Part shown: positions 56,640 through 64,000 of the stretch, piece after piece | Layout: the number at the start of each line of letters is the position of its first letter | How positions within the stretch are numbered: position 1 is the stretch's first letter | Assembly (NCBI GenBank): GCA_004431415.1 | Contig: QPMI01000401.1 | Span: 124,001-188,000 of the forward strand | Source of the DNA: Cyanophora paradoxa | Taxonomy: Eukaryota > Glaucocystophyceae > Cyanophorales > Cyanophoraceae | Length of the DNA: 64,000 nucleotides | Reading direction: 5' to 3' | Notes under the pieces: generated by a model | What the model saw: only the letters and a program-made list of their open reading frames with translations | What the model was told of the DNA's origin: nothing | Databases searched by the model: none | Translations under genes and position numbers: made by a program

Positions 56640-57205
56640 TGCGGCTCTGGATAGGCCACGGAAATAGGGCCGGGAACAACGCTGTCCGCACCGCCGCCGC
56701 TGCCGCTGCACGCGCCCGCCGCCCGCGCCGCCGCGCATCCGCCGCACGCCCGCGCTGCAGCGCACCCACCGCTGCCGCCGCAGCCCCGCCGCGCCGCCGC
56801 GGACGGCGATGGCGGCGGCGACAGCCGCTCCCCGTCGAACGTCACCACGCGGCTCGCGTCCGCCCCGCCGCACCCGCAGCCGCCGCTGCACGCCCCGCCG
56901 CAGGCCCGCACAACGAGCCCGCCGCTCGGGACGAAGGTCCGTGCAGGGGCGGCCCGGAGCTGCTGGCGGGAGCCGAGGAAGCGGGAGCTCGGCGAGGACG
57001 GCACGGCCGCCGCGGGAATCGGGAGGGCGCGAGATGACCGACGAGACGCCTGAGCGCAACACGTCAGCCGCCGATCGTGCGCCCAGCGAGCGGGGCCCGA
57101 GCGCGAGCGAGCGGCGGCGCTCACCTCGAAGGCGATGGATGGCGCGAGGCCAGATCGGCAGGCCTGAGAGGTGCTGGCGACGGGAGCGCAGAACGAGGCC
57201 TCCAT
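56640..57205 (-). CDS. Cys/Gly/Ala-rich protein, copy 1
   Basis: The start is near 57205 (MEASFCAPVASTSQACRSGL, APSIAFE). A GT-AG intron is followed by ASRRSSRALPIPAAAVPSSP, then LRAAPARTFVPSGGLVVRAC. A Cys-Gly block follows (CGGACSGGCGCGGADASRVV), then FDGERLSPPP. The end is a Gly/Cys/Ser/Ala-rich tail (SGGCAAARACGGCAAARAAG). The basic, Ser/Ala-rich, acid-poor start ending in VRAC resembles a plastid transit peptide. The C-x3-C-x3-C-x-C pattern could bind metal or form disulfides. It pairs with a nearly identical gene at 60412-61078, but the C-terminus after PEPHPELE diverges and runs on without a clear stop. No family is recognised. Confidence 0.5.
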
Positions 57206-58125
57206 CAGCGCGGTCGTGTCTTGAAGCTGGAGCGAGAGAGTGCTTTGCGCTGCTGCGGAATGTGCTGCGAGCGGCCGCAGCGCCCGGTTTTGTCGCCCGG
57301 CGGACGCATGGACGCCACACGCTCCACGCGCTCCACGCGCCAAGATCAGCCGGCCTCGCGCAGGCGCGTGGCGGTCTTGGGGGGGGAGGGGGGAGGAGTC
57401 GGGGGGGAAGGAGTCGAGGGGGAAGGAGTCGGCCTTGTTCGGCCGCCTTCGAATTAATTTGCGCTTCGCTTGCGGCGCTCGGACAGCTTTAAACGTTAAC
57501 TCCGTGTGCAGTTGCCGCAGTGCAAGCTTTTCTCGGCCGCCGCACGCGCTGCTCGCATCGCCCCAGTCATCACCGCCGGCGGCCATGAACGCCGAGCCGC
57601 AGCGGCAGCGCGGGCTCCGCAGGCCCTCGCTCGGTTGGGAGCGCGTGGACCCGTCGGGCGTGTTCTCCCGCTCCCACTTCGTCGCTGCAGAGGCGCTCCT
57701 TCTCTTTCGGTCCGTGCCGCGCATTGCTCAGCCGCGCCCTGAGCGGCGCGTCTGATCGCTTCGCAGCGCTGTTGCGCTCGCGCTCGCAGGGGTTGGATTC
57801 ATCGCGCGGGGCGTCATCCGGTGGGAGGACGGCGCGCCCGGAAGGGCCATTCGCGTTGTTCGGCACGCGGACTAGCGCTGCGTGGCTGAGGCCGGGGCGC
57901 AGGCTTCTTCTTCGTGTACTACACGTACTGGACGAGCCTCATGGTGCTGCTGTGGTTCGCGGTGCGCCCGGCGCGGCGGTCCGACCTCCAGCCGCAGCTT
58001 CATCTGACCGGCCAGCGCTAGCAGGTCGCGACGGGGATCTCGGCCGGCTATGTGGCGCGGAAGCGGCGGCGGCGGCGGCGGCGAGAGAAGCTCGCGGCCG
58101 GCTCGGCCGAGCCGGCTGCATCCCC
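56640..58125 (+). repeat. Left arm of a 1.5-kb inverted duplication
   Basis: This segment is repeated in reverse orientation at 59455-61015. Identity is high across both genes, their shared promoter and intron sequences, with small indels. It fades near 58125/59455 on the inside and about 56640/61015 on the outside. Confidence 0.9.
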
Positions 58126-59222
58126 GCCCCCGCTCCCGCCGGCCATGGCCAGCGCCGCCGTGGTCCCCGCCCCGTCGCCCCCGCCGGGTGGCCCGGGGAC
58201 GCCCCTACCCCTCGAGTTCGGCGTGCCGCTCTCCTTGAGGGCAACCGCAGCCCCGCTCCCCGTTTCCGCTCCCGGTGCGGCCGCCCGGCCGAGCAGCTCC
58301 TCCAGATATCCCTCCACCGCGCCCCGGCCACATGCACGCACGCGCAGCCGCGGCTCCTCTGCGGAGCCGGGGGGCGACGCTCGCGCGGCGGGTCCTGTGG
58401 GTCTTCTTCGAAATCGCCCTCACGAGCGCCCTCCTCGTCGTCATCGGTGGCCCCGGCCCCAGACCTCCGCGCGAACCCGCGCCCCCGCGGCGGCGTCCCC
58501 TGACGCGCCCGGCCGCCGCCAGTGGTGTGGATCGTGTTCCCGATCTACGGCGGCATCGAGGGGAGCGGCCCGAGCGGCGTCCAGCGCGGAGGCCTCTCCG
58601 TCTTCACCGAAGTCATCGTCCACGGGTCCGATCCGCCCTCCATTCTCCGCACAAACTTTGTGAAGCTGCAGCGTCGAGCGCTCTCCGGCGCCAGGTTGAA
58701 CGGGGCGGACATGGCCATCGAGCTGTGGCTGGACCGGGTGCCCCTGGGCCGCACGCACTGCCTCTTCGTTCTCCTTTTCGCCCTCGCGTACATGGCGCGC
58801 TCCCCGCCCCCGGCTGCGGCTCTGGATCAAGATTTCCGCTCGCATACATGCGCCCCGCCCGACGCTCACAGCGGCGCCCCCTGCAGGTCTTCGCGTGGAT
58901 AATCTGGGCCGCCACGGGGCGGTGCGCCCGGGCCGGGGAGCTCTTCGGCCCTAGGCCTTACCGGGGCTGCGCCCAGCTGGGTCTACGAGGCGCTGGAGTG
59001 GGGTACGGGGATCTCCGTCGCGTCGTACCTCGGCATCGGTACCCATCCAGCGCGTCCCTTCACAGTACCCCCCATACCCAACGCGTCTCAGGCGCGGCGG
59101 TCGTTGTGGCATTCTTCCTCCTGTACTTCCTCTCCCGGGGCCGCGACGCCCTGGCTGCGCGCCGTGACCGCAAGAAGGGGCGGGTGCAGGGTGACCCGCC
59201 GCCCGGCTCGGCGCCGCTCTAG
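57584..59222 (+). CDS. Multi-pass membrane protein (FAR-17a/AIG1 or rolling-stone-like)
   Basis: The start is ATG 57584 (MNAEPQRQRGLRRPSLGWER). Exon 1 ends in SHFVAAEALLLFR. Exon 2 has GVGFIARGVIRWEDGAP, and exon 3 has FFVYYTYWTSLMVLLWFAV. A lysine/arginine-rich loop exon follows (VARKRRRRRRREKLAAGS). Later exons encode RRVLWVFFEIALTSALLVVI, VVWIVFPIYGG, FTEVIVHG, LNGADMAIELWLDRVPLGRT, HCLFVLLFALAYM, VFAWIIWAATG, WVYEALEWGTGISVASYLGI and AAVVVAFFLLYFLSRGRDAL. It stops at 59222. Six or so hydrophobic segments, a YxxYWTxxL element and a late N(A)D-E segment are weakly like the FAR-17a/AIG1 and rolling-stone membrane families. That assignment is tentative. The first three exons lie in the duplicated arm and the rest in the single-copy centre. 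Confidence 0.6.
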
Positions 59223-59263
59223 ATCTAAATATCGAGTTAGACCTCCGACCTGCTAGTCCGAAA

Positions 59264-60044
59264 TCAAAGCGTGCCTACAGCTACTTGCAATTGACGATTT
59301 CTGTAAAGAGCTTCGAACAAATTCTTGCTGTAAAGTATAGAAAATACGTGTGAAGACTGACAGAAACGCCTACGGCCGTGGGGGGTGACGGGGCAGGTGC
59401 CAGTGCCACGCACACGGCCCGAGGCCGCCGGGCCGCGCTGGGCGGGGGCGAGGGCGCGCGGGGACGCATGCGCAGCCACCTCGGCAGAGCCGGCCGCGAG
59501 CTTCTCGCGCCGCCGCCGCTTCTGCTTCCGCGCCGCATAGCCGGCCGAGATCCCCGTCGCGATCTGCTGGCCGGGCCGGTCAGATAAAGCTGCGGCTACT
59601 AGGCTAGCGCTGGAGGTACCGGTCGGACCGCGGAGGTCGACGTCGGACCGCGACGCCGGGAGCACCGCGAACCACAACAGCACCATGAGGCTCGTCCAGT
59701 ACTGTAGTATACAACAAAGAAGCCTGCGCCCCGGTTTCAGCCACGCACGCGCAGCGCTCTTCCGCGAGCTGAACAACGCGAAGGGCGCGCCGTCCTCCCA
59801 CCGGATGACGCCCCGCGCAATGAATCCAACCCCTGCGAGCCCGAGCGCAACAGCGCTGCGAGGCGATCAGACGCGCCGCTCGGGGCGCGGCTGAGCAATG
59901 CGCTGCACGGACCGAAAGAGAAGGAGCGCCTCTGCAGCGACGAAATGGGAGCGGGAGAACACGCCCGACGGGTCCACGCGCTCCCAACCGAGCGAGGGCC
60001 TGCGGAGCCCGCGCTGCCGCTGCGGCTCGGCGTTCATGGCCGCC
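59264..60044 (-). pseudogene. Truncated, frameshifted copy of the membrane-protein gene
   Basis: It mirrors the first exons of the gene at 57584-59222, starting at ATG 60044 on the minus strand. The exon encoding YTYWTSLMVLLWFAV in the intact copy has lost one base here (CTACACGTACTGG became CTACAGTACTGG), which shifts the frame. The arm ends just after the basic loop, so exons for the remaining membrane segments are absent. The following minus-strand sequence (59264-59455) is unrelated. Confidence 0.75.
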
Positions 60045-61015
60045 GGCGGTGATGACTGGGGCGGTGCGAGCAGCGCGTGCGGTGGCCGAGAAAAGCGTGC
60101 ACTGCGGCAACTGCACACGGAGTTAACGATTGAAGCTGTCCGAGCGCCGCAAGCGAAGCGCGAATTCGAAGGCGGCCGAACAAGGCCGACTCCTTCCCCC
60201 TCGACTCCTTCCCCCCCGACTCCTCCCCCCTCCCCCCCCAAGACCGCCACGCGCCTGCGCGAGGCCGGCTGATCTTGGCGCGTGGAGCGCGTGGAGCGTG
60301 TGGCGTCCATGCGTCCGCCGGGCGACAAAACCCGGCGCTGCGGCCGCTCGCAGCACATTCCGCAGCAGCGCAAAGCACTCTCTCGCTCCAGCTTCAAGAC
60401 ACGACCGCGCTGATGGAGGCCTCGTTCTGCGCTCCCGTCGCCAGCACCTCTCAGGCCTGCCGATCTGGCCTCGCGCCATCCATCGCCTTCGAGGTGAGCG
60501 CGGCCGCTCGCTCGCGCTCGGGCCCCGCTCGCTGTGCGCACGATCGGCGGCTGACGTGTTGCGCGCAGGCGTCTCGTCGGTCATCTCGCGCCCTCCCGCT
60601 CCCCGCGGCGGCCGTGCCGTCCTCGCCAAGCTCCCGCTTCCTCGGCTCCCGCCAGCAGCTCCGGGCCGCCCCTGCACGGACCTTCGTCCCGAGCGGCGGG
60701 CTCGTTGTGCGGGCGTGCGGCGGGGCGTGCAGCGGCGGCTGCGGGTGCGGCGGGGCGGACGCGAGCCGCGTGGTGACGTTCGACGGGGAGCGGCTGTCGC
60801 CGCCGCCATCGCCGGCCGCGGCGGCGCGGCGCGGCTGCGGCGGCAGCGGCGGGTGCGCTGCGGCGCGGGCGTGCGGCGGTTGCGCGGCGGCGCGGGCGGC
60901 GGGCGCGTGCAGCGGCAGCGGCAGCGGCAGCGGGAGCGGGGCGGGGAGCGTGTTGCCGGGCCCGCGGCCGGTGGCGAGCGCGGAGCCGCACCCGGAGCTG
61001 GGGGCGGCGTCGGGC
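59455..61015 (-). repeat. Right arm of the inverted duplication
   Basis: Reverse-complement counterpart of 56640-58125. It carries the truncated membrane-protein copy and the second Cys/Gly-rich gene. The central unique spacer between the arms is about 1.33 kb. Confidence 0.9.
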
Positions 61016-61078
61016 GCCGACGACTTCTGGGCCCTCGTCTGCGGGGCCGTCGCCTCGCCCTTCGGCGCCCTCTTCTGA
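60412..61078 (+). CDS. Cys/Gly/Ala-rich protein, copy 2
   Basis: The start is ATG 60412 (MEASFCAPVASTSQACRSGL). A GT-AG intron at about 60493-60569 separates the leader from ASRRSSRALPLPAAAVPSSP. The Cys-Gly block CGGACSGGCGCGGADASRVV and FDGERLSPPPSP are identical to copy 1. The Ser/Gly tract is longer here (GSGSGSGSGAG), and the end is defined: PEPHPELGAASGADDFWALV, CGAVASPFGALF and a TGA at 61078. The clear stop suggests this is the intact copy. It is probably plastid-targeted by the same leader argument. No family is recognised. Confidence 0.55.
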
Positions 61079-61534
61079 GCCGCGGCGCCTGTACCTGTAC
61101 AACCTTTCCACTTTCCATGCAGCCCTCTGTAGTAGAGACCGGGTGTAGCGTAGGCGTAGGTAGGACTAGCCATTGACCTCACGACCTCGGGACCTTATTG
61201 AATGCGTGTCACAGTGTTATAATTATCGAAATACACTTAACTTATAATTATAATTATTCCATCACACATCACGCCCACGACCCGCTCCCGGCCCGGCGGA
61301 GCCTCGGAGCTCCGAGTCTCGCCGCGCGCAAGGGGCTTTGCGGGCCCCAGCACCGGGCCAGCAAAGCATCTAGAACTGCTCGCGATCGCCGGGCAGTGAG
61401 TTCCCCAGTCCAACGCTCGCTGCGGCCTGCAGGCCTCCCCGGCGGCGTCGCTGCACCCAAGACGCGCTCTCCTGATAAGAATCGAGAGTTCCTTCGAAGA
61501 CCGACTAGCAGCTGCGGGGTACTATAGCTACGCG
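61079..61534. other. Convergent intergenic region
   Basis: It contains the 3' flanks of the Cys/Gly-rich gene and the mitochondrial-protein gene, with a short AT-rich patch near 61220-61260. No exon. Confidence 0.5.
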
Positions 61535-62666
61535 CTACGCGGCCTCCTGGCTGGCGGCGGCGGCGCGGCCCTCGCGCACCGCCAGCGCCCGCCGCTCCTC
61601 CGCCTTCTGCTCCTTCTTCAGCTTGTTGTACCTGCCCGGGGCGTCTTGGCGGGGAGGGAGGGGGCGAGGGGGGGTACCGGGGGCCCACCTGGACCACGTC
61701 CACGGCTCCTTGCCGTCCTTGCCGGGCCGCACCTTCTTCTCGCCCTTCGGCGGCGGCATGCCCCGCTTCCTCCCCGCCCACTCCGCTCTGGCCTTCTCCG
61801 CCGCCCTGCGCGCTCGGGGCTCAGCTCGGCGGCGCCGCGCCGCTCAGGGCCGGAGGTGGGCGGCGGGGCGGGGCGGGGCGGGGCGGGCGCACTCGGCGGG
61901 CGAGACCTTGGGCTTGTCCTTGTTCTCCTCGATGAACTTCTGGACCTTCTCCGAGCGCTCCACGAGCCACTTGGGCTTCGCGCGGCCGATGTCCTCGTAG
62001 TACTGCGCGGGGCCGCCGGCGTCACGGCCCGCGGCGCGGCGGGCGGCCGGGTGGGCGGGCGGGCGGCGAGCGCGGCGAGCCTGCTCGGCGAGGTGCTCGG
62101 GGATGTATCCGGCGGCGATCTGCTCGACTGACACCTCCTTGAGGCCGAGCCCCGCCTTGATCTTGGGCTGCGGCGCGCGTGAGGCCGACGCGGCGGCGGC
62201 GGCGCGCCGGGCGGCTGCGGCGCACGTTCTCCTCTAGGAACTGGTCCATCTTCGCGCGCGCCTCCAGCCAGAGCGGCCACTGCTCCATGTTGGGCGTGAC
62301 TGCCGAGCGCGACATGAGCGCGGCGAGGCGTCGTCGGGTCGCGAGGGCCGAGAAGCGCAACGCACTGCGGACGTAGGGGTGCTCCAACGACGCCCGGTAC
62401 TTCTTCTTGCCCGGAGGGTGCGGGCGGATCAAGGCGGGCGGAGGCGGGCCGAGGATCTGGCGCCGCAGCTCAGGATCGGCCCATCGCCGCTCGAACGACT
62501 TGTTATCATCCGAAGCGTCATCCAAGGAGTCCGCGGGGGCCGACGGCGGCGTTGCCAGACCGCGGATCGCTAGCGCCAACGCCGGGACCGCCGATCGCAC
62601 AGGTGCGAGTCGAGATGGCCCTGCGACAGCGCCCCGTGCTAGGGCCGTCGCCCGCCGTACAAGCAT
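61535..62666 (-). CDS. Predicted mitochondrial protein, family uncertain
   Basis: The start is ATG 62666 (MLVRRATALARGAVAGPSRL). An Arg/Ala-rich, acid-free leader ends in IRGLAT, a typical mitochondrial presequence. The mature part has KSFERRWADPELRRQILGPP, KKKYRASLEHPYVRSALRFS and MEQWPLWLEARAKMDQFLEE. Later exons encode PKIKAGLGLKEVSVEQIAAG, YIPEHLAEQARRA, YYEDIGRAKPKWLVERSEKV, KFIEENKDKPKVS and MPPPKGEKKVRPGKDGKEPW. The last exon, YNKLKKEQKAEERRALAVRE, is followed by a stop at 61535. A basic, helical composition with a charged C-terminal helix would suit a mitoribosomal or assembly protein, but no family was matched. Introns are GT-AG, one with a G-rich run (C-rich sense strand). Confidence 0.6.
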
Positions 62667-62733
62667 TTTTGTTTGTCGTACCCCCGATCAATCGCTGGGC
62701 AGACGCTGGCTGGCTGTTCCGTGCAGCGCCAGA

Positions 62734-63983
62734 ATGGAGCAGAAGGGCTCCGGCGGTGCGCAAAATGAGCGGACGCCGCTGCTGGCAACAGGGCAGCAGG
62801 GTAGCAGGCCCAGCTCGCGCGGAGCTCCGGCTGAGAAGCCCAGCAAGCTGCGCGCCTGCTGCGCGAGGGTTTTCAGCAAGAAGGCCGCGATGCTGATCGG
62901 CTTCCTGCTCGTTCTCATCGTGCGCGCCCCAGCCGAGCCGATCTGTTCGAGCGCTAGAGCAGACCAGCTAGCGGCGCTGATCGCGTAGCCCCGCGCGGGT
63001 TCTATCAATCGTCGATCCCGGATGCGCTTACTCGCAACGCGCACCGCAGGTGGTGGCCACCAGCAACCGTATTCTCTACAAGATGATGCTGAACCGCTAC
63101 GCGTTCGAGGGGCACAGCTACGCGTACTTCCTTAACCAGTGGACCGTCGTGCTGTACTGCGCGCTCGCTTGGATCATCGTCCTTTACCGGGTTCGTGGTC
63201 ACCAGCCGAGACGCCCTTTCGGGTGGAGGCCGGCCGCGATCAGCCAGGGCGCGAGCGCTCATCGTTTTCGGCGCAGATGTACTCCTCTGGCGATATCACA
63301 CCGGAAATGCGCAAGTACCCGATGCAGCGCTTCGCCGGCATGGGCCTGTTCGACGCCCTGTCGTCGTTCCTCGGCGTCATTGGCGGCGGTGCGCGCAGTG
63401 CGGCCAGATCGCGGTTATCCTGACGCGCGCGTGCTTGGCGCTCGCAGTGTACACCGCCGGTCAGCTGCAGACGCTCCTGGACCAGGTGACTGGCTGTTTC
63501 TTCCCCGTCTCGTTTCCTTTTCGCTGCTTTTGCCGAGACCCTCCCGCACGCAGGGCGTGATCCCTTGGACGATGATCGCATCGCTCGTCTTCTTGTCTGC
63601 CCGGTACAACCGCCTGCAGGTCCGCGGCCCGTCCGCCCCCACCCGCGACGGCCGCTGGGGACCGATGCGCCCCGCTCAGTTTATGGGCGCGTTCCTTATC
63701 TGCTGCGGCGTGGGCTTGGCCACCGTTCCCGCGTTCAAGGTCCGCTTCGCGCGCCCCTCTCGCCGCGCCCGCGCGCGCCGTAACTAGAGCCTGGCAGGGG
63801 GGGCACTTGGGCGCGAACAACCGGGTCTCCTCCATCATCGTGTACGCGACGAGCAGGTACCCCCCCTTCCCTCCGTCCCCTTACGCTAGCCCTGCTGGTG
63901 CTGTTCCCCCCTGAAGCGGCTCCCGCGCAGCGTCCCCAACGCGCTCAGCAACGTGTACAAGGAGTTTGCGTTCAAGGACCAGG
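62734..63983 (+). CDS. CRT-like transporter, 5' part (cut by window end)
   Basis: The start is ATG 62734 (MEQKGSGGAQNERTPLLATG). ERTPLL is a dileucine-type sorting signal seen on lysosomal/vacuolar membrane proteins. Exons: 62734-62919, 63050-63190, 63277-63388, 63448-63485, 63554-63619, 63680-63739, 63798-63855 and 63931-63983. They encode AAMLIGFLLVLIV, ATSNRILYKMMLNRYAFEGH, FLNQWTVVLYCALAWIIVLY, FAGMGLFDALSSFLGVIGGG, TAGQLQTLLDQ, GVIPWTMIASLVFLSARYNR, FMGAFLICCGVGLATVPAFK and VPNALSNVYKEFAFKDQ. The NR-Y.K pair in helix 1, GQL...LDQ and N..KE.AFK match the chloroquine-resistance-transporter-like family (vacuolar or plastid drug/metabolite transporters). The C-terminal helices lie beyond 64000. 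Substrate unknown. Confidence 0.85.
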
Positions 63984-64000
63984 TACCGCCGTACCCCCCG

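Overview
The window is high-GC nuclear DNA from a eukaryote, most likely a unicellular alga. Genes are split into many short exons (about 40-250 bp). Splice donors are mostly GT (often GTCCGC, GTGCGC or GTACCC), with some GC donors, and acceptors are usually (C/G)CAG. At least one predicted protein looks organelle-targeted. The GC-AG introns, Ala/Arg-rich proteins and mix of families suggest a haptophyte-like alga, but that is inference. No bacterial operons, rRNA or complete tRNA genes were seen.

Layout. 1.1-5.4 kb (+): two tandem TPR-repeat genes, the first a partial paralogue of the second's C-terminus, then a Glu/Arg-rich coiled-coil gene. 6.2-10.1 kb (+): a two-domain chromate-transporter-family gene. 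10.8-11.6 kb (-): a leucine-rich-repeat gene or remnant. 13.0-13.3 kb (+) and 14.4-14.8 kb (-): exons of unrecognised genes. 15.7-16.1 kb: four 91-bp tandem repeats. 16.2-22.1 kb (-): a 5'-truncated LINE with endonuclease, reverse transcriptase and a C-terminal C2H2 finger, flanked by a 10-bp target-site duplication. 23.1-26.3 kb (-): an RRM/RS-domain splicing-factor-like gene. 27.4-28.9 kb (-): an unrecognised gene. 29.7-31.7 kb (+): a gene ending in two UVR-like segments, with its 3' end duplicated. 33.8-34.5 kb (-): an unrecognised gene. 35-38.7 kb (-): an SLC35F6-like transporter. 41.2-41.9 kb (-): a CBM20 starch-binding-domain gene. 42-50 kb: repeat- and palindrome-rich DNA with two MITE-like foldback elements, satellites and a dispersed SINE-like repeat.

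50.3-55.9 kb (-): a small unrecognised gene and a complete leukotriene-A4-hydrolase/aminopeptidase (M1) gene. 56.6-61.0 kb: a large inverted duplication of a divergent gene pair, with one copy of the membrane-protein gene truncated and frameshifted. 61.5-62.7 kb (-): a predicted mitochondrial protein. 62.7 kb to the end (+): a CRT-like transporter, cut by the window edge.

The genes look like ordinary housekeeping, transport and RNA-processing loci and do not form one pathway. The most notable content is the inverted gene-pair duplication, the unusual LINE, the tandem TPR paralogues and the repeat landscape. I found no convincing new multi-gene system. Exon borders were placed by eye from reading frame and splice signals and should be treated as approximate.
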